From JAFMKE01 sp037624485 (GTDB lineage Bacteria > Bacteroidota > Bacteroidia > Chitinophagales > UBA8649): 64,000 nt of DNA. Below, piece by piece: positions 1 through 9,504 of this stretch. Location: NCBI GenBank assembly GCA_037624485.1, contig JASJJC010000021.1, positions 62,001-126,000 on the forward strand. The letters are read 5' to 3'. The position numbers were made by a program, and so were the translations under genes. How positions within the stretch are numbered: position 1 is the stretch's first letter; every line of letters starts with the position of its first letter. The notes beneath the pieces are model-generated. The model was not told where the DNA came from, made no database searches, and saw only the letters and a program-made list of their open reading frames with translations.

Positions 1-1701
1 AGGTTGAACTTCAGCGATCTCTTTTAAGGTTGCATCATTGAATACTAAATAGGCTGGTATACTTTCTTCCATAGCAATTTCCAATCGCAATAATCTTAAT
101 TTCTCAAACAAGCTTTCATCCTGCTCGGATTCTACAAACTGTGTTTGCTGACTGGCTTTGATGCCTGTTTTTCGTTTGAGAACAGCTAAAGCTTTCGTCA
201 ATTTAACCGATCTTCCTTCAAACAATATCTGGTGTGAAAGAGTGGTCATTTTCAGGCTGTTATGTTCGTGAAAAGCAATTTCACAATATCCTTGATTCAT
301 CATTTGAATAATGTATTGTTGCCAATCCATATCAGTTAAATCTCTACCAATCCCATAGCTTTTTAAGTGATGATATCCTTTTTCAATAACACTACTGCTA
401 CCTGATCCCCTCAATACAGCGATAACCATACCCATAGGTTCTTTTTCTTCCAATCGGTGGATTACGGAAAGAATTTTTTGCGCATACTCTGTACCATCTA
501 TAAATTGCGGAGGATTTTTACAGATATCACAATTCCCACAATCTTTTTCTAAAATTTCACCAAAATAACTGAGTAGCGTTTTTCTTCTACAAGTTTTTGC
601 TTCTGCAAATTGCTTCATTCTATCCAATTTTGCGGTTTGAACCTTGGCATTGCTTGCGCCTTGAATGAATCTTTTGAGTTGGATGATATCTGCATAACTA
701 TAAAAAAGTAGGGCAGTTGCCGCTAAACTATCTCTACCAGCTCTACCAATTTCTTGGTAATAACCTTCTATATTTTTTGGTAAATTGTAGTGAATGACCC
801 AGCGCACATTAGATTTATCTATACCCATTCCAAAAGCAATAGTTGCACAGACAATTTGGGTGCGATCATAAATGAAATCTTCTTGTACTTGATTCCGCTT
901 ATCATGACTTAGCCCCGCATGATAATAGCTCGCATTTATCTTAGCAGCTTTCAATTTGCTAGCCAACTCTTCACAGGACTTTCTACTCAAGCAATACACA
1001 ATACCTGATTCCTGCGGCTTTTGTTTAACAAAGTCTACAATTTGCTGAATGCGCTTATTGGAAGGTCTTACGTTTAAACTGATATTTTTTCGATCAAAAG
1101 AACTTAGGAAAAGCTTTGCATTTGGAATACATAATTGCTTCGCAATATCTTGCCTTGTTGCTTTGTCTGCAGTTGCAGTTAGAGCAACAATAGGGGTGTT
1201 GGGTAATTTATCCTTTAGATAGCCTAATTGTTGATATGAAGGTCTAAAATCATGTCCCCAAGAAGAAATACAATGTGCTTCATCGATGGCAACGCATGAG
1301 ACGTAATCTTCGTCTAAAATATTTTTTAACAAACTGAGGCTTTCAGGTGCAACATAAAGAAGCTTTAAACTTCCATCTATTACTTGATTGATGATGACTT
1401 CTTGTTCATCAGCTTGCTGGGAACTGTTATAAAAATTAGCTTCAATTCCATTCGCTCTTAAGCCATCAACTTGATCTTTCATTAAAGCAATCAAAGGAGA
1501 AATAACGATGGTTAACTTAGGGAATAGTAAGGCGGGTAATTGAAAACAGATAGATTTTCCACCTCCCGTAGGCATAATGACTAAGGTATCTTCTTTACGC
1601 AAGATGGTTTCAATAATTTCTTGTTGCTGATCCCGGAATTCTTCGAACCCAAAATAATGTTTGAGTGCTTTGTGCAGTTCTTTAGCGCTAGTTTTTGACA
1701 T
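1..1701 (-). CDS. recQ: ATP-dependent DNA helicase RecQ, 3' end cut by window edge
   Basis: RecQ-family superfamily 2 helicase that unwinds DNA in recombination and fork repair. I translated about 567 residues from the ATG at 1701; the frame stays open to base 1, so the C-terminus lies outside. Visible motifs: Walker A PTGGGKS (about residues 44-50), DEAH box (140-143), motif VI QEIGRAGRD (from about 316), then a Cys-rich zinc-binding stretch ending in CGNCDIC, a winged-helix region, and the beginning of an HRDC domain with the segment LFEKLRLLR. The start is supported by the N-terminal helix leading directly into the Q-motif region FGFEEFRDQQ. It appears monocistronic here. Domain order and motifs leave little doubt about the family. 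Confidence 0.95.
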   Translation of the reverse strand, partial: MSKTSAKELHKALKHYFGFEEFRDQQQEIIETILRKEDTLVIMPTGGGKSICFQLPALLFPKLTIVISPLIALMKDQVDGLRANGIEANFYNSSQQADEQEVIINQVIDGSLKLLYVAPESLSLLKNILDEDYVSCVAIDEAHCISSWGHDFRPSYQQLGYLKDKLPNTPIVALTATADKATRQDIAKQLCIPNAKLFLSSFDRKNISLNVRPSNKRIQQIVDFVKQKPQESGIVYCLSRKSCEELASKLKAAKINASYYHAGLSHDKRNQVQEDFIYDRTQIVCATIAFGMGIDKSNVRWVIHYNLPKNIEGYYQEIGRAGRDSLAATALLFYSYADIIQLKRFIQGASNAKVQTAKLDRMKQFAEAKTCRRKTLLSYFGEILEKDCGNCDICKNPPQFIDGTEYAQKILSVIHRLEEKEPMGMVIAVLRGSGSSSVIEKGYHHLKSYGIGRDLTDMDWQQYIIQMMNQGYCEIAFHEHNSLKMTTLSHQILFEGRSVKLTKALAVLKRKTGIKASQQTQFVESEQDESLFEKLRLLRLEIAMEESIPAYLVFNDATLKEIAEVQP

Positions 1702-2069
1702 TAATTTTCTTTGAACTGCGAATTTAGAACTTTAGGATTCATTTATTCGTTTGATTTACGGATAAATTAAATTTGAGTTGTATTTAGAGAATATTTATCC
1801 TAAATGACCCTAAGTCTACTTGTATTTTATCCACTTAGCTACAAATAACTATTAACATTATTATGGACATTATATGACTCGTGAACTATTGATATGATTG
1901 ATAATAGGCTAAATATTAAAGCTTTAAAGTTAGTTGATGTATTGTTCCTATAATTTATATTATGTTAAGTAGGATAAGAACAGATACCTCCCTTCCTCTT
2001 TTCTTAAAATGTCTATTCTCCATTTGCTTTTGTTCTCATTCATTTAATTAAGCCATATGTAAGGCTATA
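1702..2069. other. Intergenic stretch upstream of recQ, no gene seen
   Basis: About 370 AT-rich bases between the recQ start and the terminator of the TPR gene. I read all frames and found no open frame with coding character, no tRNA-like clover and no obvious repeat. It must contain the recQ promoter, but I could not identify a convincing TAnnTTTG box close to the start. Confidence 0.6.
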
Positions 2070-2099
2070 AAAAAAGACCTAGTAAAATTTACTAGGTCT
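2070..2099 (-). terminator. Rho-independent terminator of the TPR gene
   Basis: A perfect inverted repeat (AGACCTAGTAAA and its complement around one central base, 2075-2099). On the minus strand it is followed by a run of seven T residues. It lies 45 bases after the stop of the TPR gene, so it ends that transcript. Confidence 0.85.
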
Positions 2100-2143
2100 C
2101 TTTCACGGATGCCACGCATCCTTATTTAAGTTGGAATTGTTTT

Positions 2144-3289
2144 TTACTTCAAAGCTGAATTAATTTTAAACAGTGCCTTTTTACTTGCTCCATCTTCAGG
2201 AATCAATTCTAATACTTTTTCGAAATAAGGTTTTGCCGTTAAATACATTTCACGACGTTTAGCATTTAGCTCATTATACTTGCTAGTTTCATTATAATCT
2301 AAGTCATTCATTTCTTTAATGAATTTATTCGCTCCTAAGAAAAACATCGCTCCTGCATTATATATGGCTTTATCATTGCTAGGATTAATTTTTATAGCTT
2401 TTTCATATTCAACTATAGCCTTATCTATATCGCCACTTTTATCGTAAGCATTTCCTTTTATAAAGTAAAGCATATCATTCTCTGGTTGCAATTCAATGGC
2501 TTTATCAATCTTATCAATCGCTCCTTCTATATTATTGTCTTCTATGAAGTAATTCAGCTGTTCGATAACAACTTCGGCATTTTCTGGGAATTTATCAGCT
2601 GCCATGTCTAATGTCGCCATTGCTTTTTCCTTATCACCAGTTTTTTTGTATAAACGCGATAAGAAAACGTAATTGTTTGCATCATCAGTCATCGTTAATA
2701 AATCTTCATAAGCAGCAATTGCCTCAGGCAACAGGCCAGCGGCTTCAGCTGATGCAGCAGCATTGGAAACACACCTTTCTGTTCCTACAACTAATTCTGC
2801 GTCATTGTTTATTAAGATTTCATTAATGCCTTTCATTGCATTAAAATCTTTATACGCTTGATCATACGATGCATTTTGATAGGCGTCTGCACCACTATTA
2901 AATATATCTGATGAAATAGCGCGAATATAGTTAATCGAATTCTCTGCATTTCGAAATTTCTTGTCTCCTAGAGAAATAGATTTTGTAAAACTTTCAATGG
3001 CAGTTGTTAAGTATGTAGGGTCAGTCTGACTTAACAATTCATCCTTTGATAGCAACTCATAAATCAACCCTCTATAGTACCAAGTTTTACCTTGAATGCC
3101 GGTGGTTTCACTAGTAATTGCCTTATCAATTGCATCTTTAGCTTCTACCAAGTCGTCTCCTTGCTTACCTAACTTATACTCTTCCATATAATTGTAGGCA
3201 GCCATTACTTTACTCCCTTGAGCAAAAGAAAATTGGGCAGTGCATAGTACGCCAATTACGATTAAAACTATTTTTCTCATTATATTCAT
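2144..3289 (-). CDS. Secreted tetratricopeptide-repeat protein
   Basis: A 381-residue protein with a Sec signal peptide (hydrophobic core IVLIVIGVLC, cleavage near FSFAQG at about residue 24). The remainder is helical repeats of TPR type; the clearest units fall at about residues 190-305, for example YFIKGNAYDKSGDIDKAIVEYEKA, with the canonical G/A/Y/P spacing. It should be periplasmic or outer-membrane associated and act as a protein-interaction scaffold; no catalytic motif is seen. An in-frame ATG three codons downstream is an equally good start. It follows gyrA by 71 bp on the same strand and has its own terminator. Family assignment is firm, function is not known. Confidence 0.85.
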   Translation of the reverse strand: MNIMRKIVLIVIGVLCTAQFSFAQGSKVMAAYNYMEEYKLGKQGDDLVEAKDAIDKAITSETTGIQGKTWYYRGLIYELLSKDELLSQTDPTYLTTAIESFTKSISLGDKKFRNAENSINYIRAISSDIFNSGADAYQNASYDQAYKDFNAMKGINEILINNDAELVVGTERCVSNAAASAEAAGLLPEAIAAYEDLLTMTDDANNYVFLSRLYKKTGDKEKAMATLDMAADKFPENAEVVIEQLNYFIEDNNIEGAIDKIDKAIELQPENDMLYFIKGNAYDKSGDIDKAIVEYEKAIKINPSNDKAIYNAGAMFFLGANKFIKEMNDLDYNETSKYNELNAKRREMYLTAKPYFEKVLELIPEDGASKKALFKINSALK

Positions 3290-3331
3290 TTTTATATTTA
3301 TTAAATATCTTACAATTTCTTTGCCAAAAAT

Positions 3332-3347
3332 GGATTTTCACAAATCC
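3332..3347 (-). terminator. Weak hairpin after gyrA
   Basis: GGATTT/AAATCC arms with a four-base loop, followed on the minus strand by ATTTTT. It sits 13 bp beyond the gyrA stop. The stem is only six pairs, so termination may be partial and some transcripts may read into the TPR gene. Confidence 0.4.
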
Positions 3348-3360
3348 TTAACAATTTATC

Positions 3361-5946
3361 CTAAGCTTCAGTTTCGGGATTTTCTTGCTCACCACTATCT
3401 GAGCCTTCCTCTCCTTCTTCTGAATCATCAAGTTGAACATCTTCAGCATCTTCGAGTCGTTGTTGCTTACCATCTTTAATAATGCTGACTGCTGCAATGC
3501 TGTCCTTACCTTTTAAGTTAATTAGCTTAACTCCCTGAGTAGCTCTTCCCAGCACACGTAAATTTTCTAATTCAATTCGGATAGCAATACCTGACTTATT
3601 AATAATCATTAAATCATCGTTATCACTCACTTCTCGGATGGTAATTAGTTTACCTGTTTTGTCCGTTAAGTTCATGGTTTTAACTCCTTTTCCGCCACGC
3701 TTAGTGATCCGGTATACTGGCTCCCATTCCTGAGTTTCCTCATTGAATTCATCCAGCAGCGTTCGCTTACCATAGCCATTTTCAGAGACCACTAAAACGG
3801 TTGACTCTTTTTCGTCTTTAGCAGCGCTGATCATTCCTATAACTGCGTCATCTTCCTTGCCCAATCTTACACCTCGCACTCCGGTAGCTGTTCTTCCCAT
3901 AGATCGAACATCACTTTCGTCAAAACGTACAGCTCTACCATACTTTGTGGCAAGTATTATTTCACTATCCCCTGTAGTTAAGACTACGCGTACTAATTTG
4001 TCTTCATCTCTAATGGTAATCGCATTTACTCCATTTGTTCTTACTCTAGAGTAATCTCTAATAGAAGTTTTCTTAACTGTACCAGCTTTCGTAGCAAAGA
4101 ATATAAAGTGTGAATCCAAAAATTCGTCATCTTTCAAATCTTTAATCGGGATGTAAGCTAAAATTTTATCATCCGAAGGAATATTGATTAAATTCTGCAA
4201 TGCTCTGCCTTTAGAAGCTTTGCTGCCCTCCGGGATTTCATAAACTTTCATCCAAAAGCATTTACCTTTCTCGGTATAGAGTAGTAAGTAATTGTGCGCA
4301 GTAGCCGTAAACATGTGTTCGATAAAGTCTTCGTCTCTGGTAGTACTTCCTTTCGAACCTTTGCCTCCTCTATTTTGCGTTTTGTATTCAGAAACCGCAG
4401 TACGCTTCATATACCCTAAATGCGAAATTGTAACAATTACAGGCTCATCTGGAATCAAATCGGTGATGTCAATGTCTCCTGCCGAAAATTCTATATTTGT
4501 TCTTCGTTCATCACCGTATTTTTCAAGAACTTCATCTAATTCTGATTTGATGATATTGAAACGCATTTCCTCGCTCCCTAAAATTTCTTTCAAGTGAGCA
4601 ATAGTGTTCATGAGTTCATCATACTCAGAGCGCAATTTGTCTTGCTCTAGTCCAGTTAATTGACGCAAACGCATCTCTACGATTGCTCGAGATTGAATAT
4701 CTGAAAGATCGAATCGCTTCATTAAGCTCTCTCTTGCTTGTTCGGTATTTGAAGACGCTCTAATAATCTTAATTACTTCATCTATATTATCGGAAGCAAT
4801 GATTAAACCTTCAAGTATATGGGCTCTTTCTTCAGCTTTTCTTAACTCAAATTCTGTTCGTCTTACAACCACTTCATGTCGGAATTCAATGAAATGTTTA
4901 ATCAACTCTTTCAAGTTCATTAATTTCGGTCTTCCTTCAACTAAGGCAATATTATTTACCCCATATGAGGTCTGAAGTTGAGTGAGTTTGAATAAGGTGT
5001 TTAAAACGATATTTGGTATTGCATCTCTCTTCAAATCGACAACGATTCTCATTCCATCTCTATCAGATTCATCGTTTATGTCCGAGATACCATCTATTCG
5101 TCCGTCATTAACAAGCTCTGATATTTTTTGAATCAATGTTGATTTGTTGACTTGATAAGGTATTTCATTGACTACAATTTTGTTTCTCCCAGAATCGGTC
5201 GTTTCAATGCTTGTTTTACCTCTTACAACAATCTTACCTCTCCCTGTTTCAAAAGATTCTTTTACGCCATCGTAACCATATATTGTTCCTCCGGTTGGAA
5301 AATCAGGTGCTGTAATATGTTGCATTAACTCTTCAATAAGAATATCATTATTGTCGATATAAGCTTTCATCCCTGCTATAACCTCAGATAGATTATGCGG
5401 TAGAATATTTGTTGCCATTCCTACAGCAATACCAGAAGCTCCGTTAACGAGCAGCTGAGGTATCTTCGAAGGAAGAACTGTTGGCTCTTTTAAGGAGTCA
5501 TCAAAGTTTAACTGAAAATCTACGGTTTCTTTATCAATATCAGAAAGAATGTCCTCAGCGATTTTCCTGAATCTAGCTTCGGTATAACGCATTGCAGCAG
5601 GAGGATCGCCATCTACTGATCCAAAATTTCCTTGTCCATCAACTAGCGGATAACGAAGTGACCAGTGCTGGGCCATACGAACCATGGTGTCATATACAGA
5701 GCTATCTCCATGTGGGTGATACTTACCAAGGACTTCCCCTACAATTCTAGCGGATTTCTTGTGTGCTTTGTTTGGCGCTAAACCTAAATCATTCATACCA
5801 TAAAGCACTCTTCTGTGCACAGGCTTCATGCCATCTCTTACATCAGGAATTGCTCTTGAAACGATAACCGACATAGAATAATCTATGTAGGCACTCTTCA
5901 TTTCATCTTCAATATTTATTGGAATTACCCTTCCGTTTTTAGCCAT
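3361..5946 (-). CDS. gyrA: DNA gyrase subunit A
   Basis: Breakage-reunion subunit of DNA gyrase, 861 residues, which with GyrB introduces negative supercoils. The catalytic tyrosine is Y121 in AAMRYTE. The quinolone-resistance region retains serine (S82) and aspartate (D86) at the positions equivalent to E. coli S83 and D87, so no classical resistance substitution is visible. The C-terminal beta-pinwheel carries a GyrA box (QNRGGKG), which argues for GyrA over ParC. The last about 30 residues form a strongly acidic tail (LDDSEEGEEGSD), a known type of gyrase regulatory tail. The gene starts at an ATG 25 bp downstream of a -7 box. gyrB is not in the window. Confidence 0.97.
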   Translation of the reverse strand: MAKNGRVIPINIEDEMKSAYIDYSMSVIVSRAIPDVRDGMKPVHRRVLYGMNDLGLAPNKAHKKSARIVGEVLGKYHPHGDSSVYDTMVRMAQHWSLRYPLVDGQGNFGSVDGDPPAAMRYTEARFRKIAEDILSDIDKETVDFQLNFDDSLKEPTVLPSKIPQLLVNGASGIAVGMATNILPHNLSEVIAGMKAYIDNNDILIEELMQHITAPDFPTGGTIYGYDGVKESFETGRGKIVVRGKTSIETTDSGRNKIVVNEIPYQVNKSTLIQKISELVNDGRIDGISDINDESDRDGMRIVVDLKRDAIPNIVLNTLFKLTQLQTSYGVNNIALVEGRPKLMNLKELIKHFIEFRHEVVVRRTEFELRKAEERAHILEGLIIASDNIDEVIKIIRASSNTEQARESLMKRFDLSDIQSRAIVEMRLRQLTGLEQDKLRSEYDELMNTIAHLKEILGSEEMRFNIIKSELDEVLEKYGDERRTNIEFSAGDIDITDLIPDEPVIVTISHLGYMKRTAVSEYKTQNRGGKGSKGSTTRDEDFIEHMFTATAHNYLLLYTEKGKCFWMKVYEIPEGSKASKGRALQNLINIPSDDKILAYIPIKDLKDDEFLDSHFIFFATKAGTVKKTSIRDYSRVRTNGVNAITIRDEDKLVRVVLTTGDSEIILATKYGRAVRFDESDVRSMGRTATGVRGVRLGKEDDAVIGMISAAKDEKESTVLVVSENGYGKRTLLDEFNEETQEWEPVYRITKRGGKGVKTMNLTDKTGKLITIREVSDNDDLMIINKSGIAIRIELENLRVLGRATQGVKLINLKGKDSIAAVSIIKDGKQQRLEDAEDVQLDDSEEGEEGSDSGEQENPETEA

Positions 5947-5971
5947 AATCTTATATTGTTTTACAGACTAA

Positions 5972-5979
5972 CAAAATTA
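5972..5979 (-). promoter_or_regulatory. Bacteroidota -7 box for gyrA
   Basis: On the minus strand the sequence TAATTTTG matches the phylum's TAnnTTTG -7 consensus. It is 25 bp upstream of the gyrA ATG, giving a short leader. No perfect -33 TTTG is visible at the ideal distance. Confidence 0.5.
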
Positions 5980-6214
5980 AACATTTATAGGGCTAAAACC
6001 TTAGTATTGCATGTAATTTATTAACATTTTTACTAATTAAATCGGTTAATAACTTTTGATGTTTTTTAGCGGAAAATAATTTTCAAAAAAAGAGATGAAA
6101 AAATCACTAATTCTTTTTTACGAAAGTGCTAATAATTATTGAATTGTAAATTAAACTAGACAATCTGAATTGTGAATTGCAATAAATGGAGATGTAAACA
6201 AGTTATTATTGGTA

Positions 6215-6222
6215 TACATTTG
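6215..6222 (+). promoter_or_regulatory. -7 box for the exbB-exbD-tonB-folC operon
   Basis: TACATTTG matches TAnnTTTG and lies 21 bp before the ATG at 6244. It falls inside a possible upstream in-frame extension of exbB beginning at 6172, which argues that the extension is not translated. Confidence 0.5.
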
Positions 6223-6243
6223 TTACGAATTAAAAAAGAATCT

Positions 6244-6939
6244 ATGAATGCTTTATTGTTGCAGATTACAACAGCAGCCGTTGACTCCACTGTTGCAAGC
6301 CCTGAACTGACTTCTTCAAGTCTTTTTGCTATGGTCTCTCAAATCGGTTACTTCGGATTGTTTGTGATGGGAGTGATATTCCTGTTGTCAGTTGTTACGG
6401 TTTACATCGCTATAGAACGATATACGGCCATAAGGAAAGCAGCTACTATCGATGAAAATTTCATGAATAGAATCAAGGACTTTGTGGCTAATGGAAATAT
6501 CACAGGTGCTAAGGACTGGTGCGATAAAGAGGACTCTCCTATTGCTCATATGATTGGTAAGGGAGTGGTTCGGATAGGTAAATCTTTGAAAGACATTCAA
6601 GCCAGTATTGAAAATCAAGGAAATCTTGAAGTAGGACGCTTGGAGAAAGGCTTAAATGTTTTAGCTACGATTTCAGGTACTGCTCCAATGCTAGGCTTCT
6701 TAGGAACTGTGACTGGAATGATTACTACGTTTAAAGATTTAGCAGATGGTAATACCGCCGCGGGTGATTTGGCCGGCGGATTATATGAAGCTATGTTTAC
6801 TACAGCATTTGGATTGGCAGCGGGAATTATAAGTTTTGTAGCCTACAATTTATTAACCTCAAAGCTTGATATGATGATCTTGAAAATGGAGGCTGCTAGT
6901 ATTGAGTTTATTGATTTGTTACAAGAGCCTTCAAAATAG
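6244..6939 (+). CDS. exbB: MotA/TolQ/ExbB family proton channel
   Basis: Inner-membrane proton channel subunit of the Ton system, 231 residues. Three membrane segments are visible: about residues 35-57 (IGYFGLFVMGVIFLLSVV), about 140-160 (TISGTAPMLGFLGTVTGM, the conserved ExbB/TolQ signature) and about 185-205 (TTAFGLAAGIISFVAYNLL). A cytoplasmic helical stretch separates the first two. I chose the ATG at 6244 rather than the upstream ATG at 6172 because a -7 box lies between them and the extension is not family-like. It is first in an operon with exbD (27 bp gap), tonB and folC. Confidence 0.92.
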   Translation: MNALLLQITTAAVDSTVASPELTSSSLFAMVSQIGYFGLFVMGVIFLLSVVTVYIAIERYTAIRKAATIDENFMNRIKDFVANGNITGAKDWCDKEDSPIAHMIGKGVVRIGKSLKDIQASIENQGNLEVGRLEKGLNVLATISGTAPMLGFLGTVTGMITTFKDLADGNTAAGDLAGGLYEAMFTTAFGLAAGIISFVAYNLLTSKLDMMILKMEAASIEFIDLLQEPSK

Positions 6940-6966
6940 TTGAGGCATATTTAATCAATTTTTGCT

Positions 6967-7359
6967 ATGAAATTAAAAAAAAGAAATAAAGCTAGTGCCG
7001 TTTTTAATATGGCATCTCTGACGGATATTATATTCTTGTTGTTAATCTTTTTTGTGATTAACTCAGAGATGCCGAATGCACTGAAATTGATTTTACCAAA
7101 CGCATCTGGTAAAACTCCAGCCAGTAAGTCGATAACTGTAGCATTGAGCAATGACCTTACATACATGGTAAACAGCCAGGTAGTCGAATACGAAGCAGTC
7201 AAAATTGCACTTCAGGGAGAGATTAGTAAAAGTAATAGTGATGAACCTACGGTTGTACTTAAAATAGACAAGGACGTATCCTTAGAAAAAGCTGTGGAAT
7301 TGTTGGATATTGGTAATCAACTAAAAGTGCCGATGATATTGGCTACTAAGCCGAAGTAA
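6967..7359 (+). CDS. exbD: Biopolymer transport protein ExbD/TolR
   Basis: A 130-residue partner of ExbB. It has a basic cytoplasmic N-terminus (MKLKKRNKAS), one membrane helix (about 21-34, IIFLLLIFFVI) preceded by the conserved aspartate D20 that corresponds to the essential proton-carrying Asp of E. coli ExbD, and a periplasmic domain containing the usual VVLKIDKDV strand and the final VPMILATKP strand. Length is typical for the family. It lies between exbB and tonB on the same strand. Confidence 0.92.
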   Translation: MKLKKRNKASAVFNMASLTDIIFLLLIFFVINSEMPNALKLILPNASGKTPASKSITVALSNDLTYMVNSQVVEYEAVKIALQGEISKSNSDEPTVVLKIDKDVSLEKAVELLDIGNQLKVPMILATKPK

Positions 7360-7396
7360 TTATATGGAAAACGCATAACTGGCATATCTAAAAAAC

Positions 7397-8212
7397 ATGA
7401 ACCTCTCAATTGAAAATACCAAAGGGCAGCGAATAGCTAAGATAAGTGCCACAGCATATGTGTTGTTGTGTTGTCTATTTCTATTTACTTTGAAATGCGA
7501 GCAGCCGGAGGAAATCAATAACATGGGGATTATGATAAATCTTGGAACCATGGAAACCGGAATGGTTGAAGATAATATACCCACTGCTGAAAATACTGTA
7601 GTAGAGAAAGAAGTGGTTAATGAAGAAGTCGTTGAGGAAAGCTCAAGCCCGAATGAAATTGAAGCAGTAACCCAAGATATGGTTTCGGCTCCTATAACAG
7701 CCACTGAAGAACCGGTTATAGATCCAAGCACATACCCTAGTAATGCCGAGACTTCTGAGCCAGAAGTTGAAGTCACCCCTGAACCAGTGGTCGATGAAAA
7801 TGCTTTGTTTAGTGGAAATAATAACGCTAATCAAGGCACAGGCAATATTTCTGGGGATCAGGGCAATCTAAACGGCAGTATAGAGTCTGATATTTATGGA
7901 GATATAGCTGGAAGTGGATTCAGTGGCTCTGGCGATGGTGCTAGTTTGAAGGGAAGAGGCTTAGTTTCAAAGCCTAATTTCAGTAATCCTACCAATGAGT
8001 TTGGGAAAGTAGTTATAAAAATTACTGTAAACAAGCAAGGAAAAGTAATAAAAGCTGCGCTGGTTTCTTTATACAGTACAAACACCAACCAGGCATTGGT
8101 AAGCTATGCTATGCAGGAAGCTTATAGATTTAAGTTTAATAATGTTTCTGGTGAGGAAGGGTCAAGAGATAATCAAGTTGGTAAGATTATTTATAATTTT
8201 AAAGCGAATTAA
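7397..8212 (+). CDS. tonB: TonB-family energy transducer
   Basis: A 271-residue protein with one N-terminal membrane anchor (about residues 16-33), a long Glu/Pro/Val-rich and then Gly/Asn/Ser-rich periplasmic linker (about 50-180), and a C-terminal TonB-like domain (about 185-271: GRGLVSKPNF, then FGKVVIKITVNKQGKVIKA and a YRFKFN strand). It should carry proton-motive energy from ExbBD to outer-membrane receptors; the two TonB receptors at 35.7-40.7 kb are candidate clients. It replaces the classical Pro-Lys linker with acidic and low-complexity sequence, which is common in Bacteroidota. Confidence 0.88.
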   Translation: MNLSIENTKGQRIAKISATAYVLLCCLFLFTLKCEQPEEINNMGIMINLGTMETGMVEDNIPTAENTVVEKEVVNEEVVEESSSPNEIEAVTQDMVSAPITATEEPVIDPSTYPSNAETSEPEVEVTPEPVVDENALFSGNNNANQGTGNISGDQGNLNGSIESDIYGDIAGSGFSGSGDGASLKGRGLVSKPNFSNPTNEFGKVVIKITVNKQGKVIKAALVSLYSTNTNQALVSYAMQEAYRFKFNNVSGEEGSRDNQVGKIIYNFKAN

Positions 8213-8220
8213 TCTATTCA

Positions 8221-9498
8221 GTGGACTATAAAGAAACCTTGAAGTATCTTTTCAATAAGTTACCCATGTTTCAAAGGCTTGGTGATCAAGCCTTTAAAAA
8301 AGACTTGACGAATACCCTAGCATTATTAAGCGCTTTAGGTAATCCTCATAAGTCATTTAAAACCATTCATATAGCGGGTACAAATGGCAAAGGTAGCGTG
8401 ACACATATCTTAGCATCTATTCTTCAAGAGGAAGGATACAAAGTTGCCTGCTACACCTCTCCTCATTACAAGGATTTTAGAGAAAGAATAAAAATAAATG
8501 GGATCGTTGTTGAGGAAGATTATGTAGTCAGTTTTGTTGAAAATAATCGAGAGTTAATAGAACAAATACAGCCTTCATTTTTTGAAATAACGGTAGTCAT
8601 GGCATTTGACTATTTTGCCAAACATGAGATTGATGTAGCTATAATTGAAACCGGCATGGGTGGACGTTTTGACTCGACTAACGTACTAACTCCTCTCCTC
8701 TCTATCATTACCAATATTTCCTTTGACCACCAACAGTTTTTAGGAGATACTCTAGCTAAAATAGCTTTTGAAAAAGCGGGGATTATCAAGGAGGGAGTAC
8801 CGGTGTTAATTGGGGAATACCAGGAAGATACGAATGCTGTTTTTGTTAAACATGTGGCAGCTTTTAACAGCAGGTTAAAATATGCTCAGGAGTTATTGGA
8901 AATTACAGATTTTGAAAGTTCCAGCGAGGGAAGCACTTTTACTGCATGCAGTGCGAAAAGTAAATATCACTATACAACTGACCTAAGCGGAAGCTATCAA
9001 AAGAAAAATATACAAACGGCATTAGCTGCTCTTTTGCTTTTAGGTAATCTATTTAAGGTATGTGAAAAGTCAAAACGAAACGGACTTCTAAAGGTTCGCG
9101 ATAATACCATGTTTATTGGTAGGTGTATGCGCATCAAAGAAAAACCTCTAGTGATTCTGGATAGTGCGCACAACGAAGCGGGAATTCAAGAACTTAATCA
9201 GCTCTTAAACTCATCAACTTTCAATAATCTTCATTTTGTTTTTGGAACGGTTTCCGATAAAGATCTAAGCAAAGTGCTCCCCTTATTGCCTTCGCAGGCG
9301 AAATACTACTTTTGTAAAGCGGACATTGCTAGAGGTATGGATCCTAAAAAGCTACATACTGAAGCTAGTCTTTATGGATTGAAAGGAAGTGTTTTCTCCA
9401 CCGTAAAGGCCGCTTATGTTCAAGCGTTATCTCAAGCTGAAGACGAAGATTTGGTACTAGTAAGTGGGAGTATTTTTGTTGTTGCTGAGGTATTGTAG
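8221..9498 (+). CDS. folC: Folylpolyglutamate synthase / dihydrofolate synthase
   Basis: Mur-ligase-fold enzyme, 425 residues, adding glutamate to dihydropteroate or folates. The ATP P-loop GTNGKGSV lies at about residues 53-60, followed by TSPHYKDFRERI (folate/omega-loop region), the metal-binding ETGMGGRFDSTN segment, the SFDHQQFLG motif and the C-terminal LDSAHNEAG motif. The start is GTG: the N-terminal LFNKLPMFQRLG is family-typical and would be lost from an internal ATG. It follows tonB by 8 bp, so it is last in the exb operon, and it ends 6 bp from the convergent folE gene. Confidence 0.93.
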   Translation: MDYKETLKYLFNKLPMFQRLGDQAFKKDLTNTLALLSALGNPHKSFKTIHIAGTNGKGSVTHILASILQEEGYKVACYTSPHYKDFRERIKINGIVVEEDYVVSFVENNRELIEQIQPSFFEITVVMAFDYFAKHEIDVAIIETGMGGRFDSTNVLTPLLSIITNISFDHQQFLGDTLAKIAFEKAGIIKEGVPVLIGEYQEDTNAVFVKHVAAFNSRLKYAQELLEITDFESSSEGSTFTACSAKSKYHYTTDLSGSYQKKNIQTALAALLLLGNLFKVCEKSKRNGLLKVRDNTMFIGRCMRIKEKPLVILDSAHNEAGIQELNQLLNSSTFNNLHFVFGTVSDKDLSKVLPLLPSQAKYYFCKADIARGMDPKKLHTEASLYGLKGSVFSTVKAAYVQALSQAEDEDLVLVSGSIFVVAEVL

Positions 9499-9504
9499 TA
9501 TACT

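Noticed and set aside
3589..5946. gyrA as parC
   Set aside because: The GyrA box QNRGGKG is present in the C-terminal domain, which supports gyrase.
6172..6243. N-terminal extension of exbB
   Set aside because: Sequence is not family-like and contains a TAnnTTTG promoter box; the ATG at 6244 is preferred.
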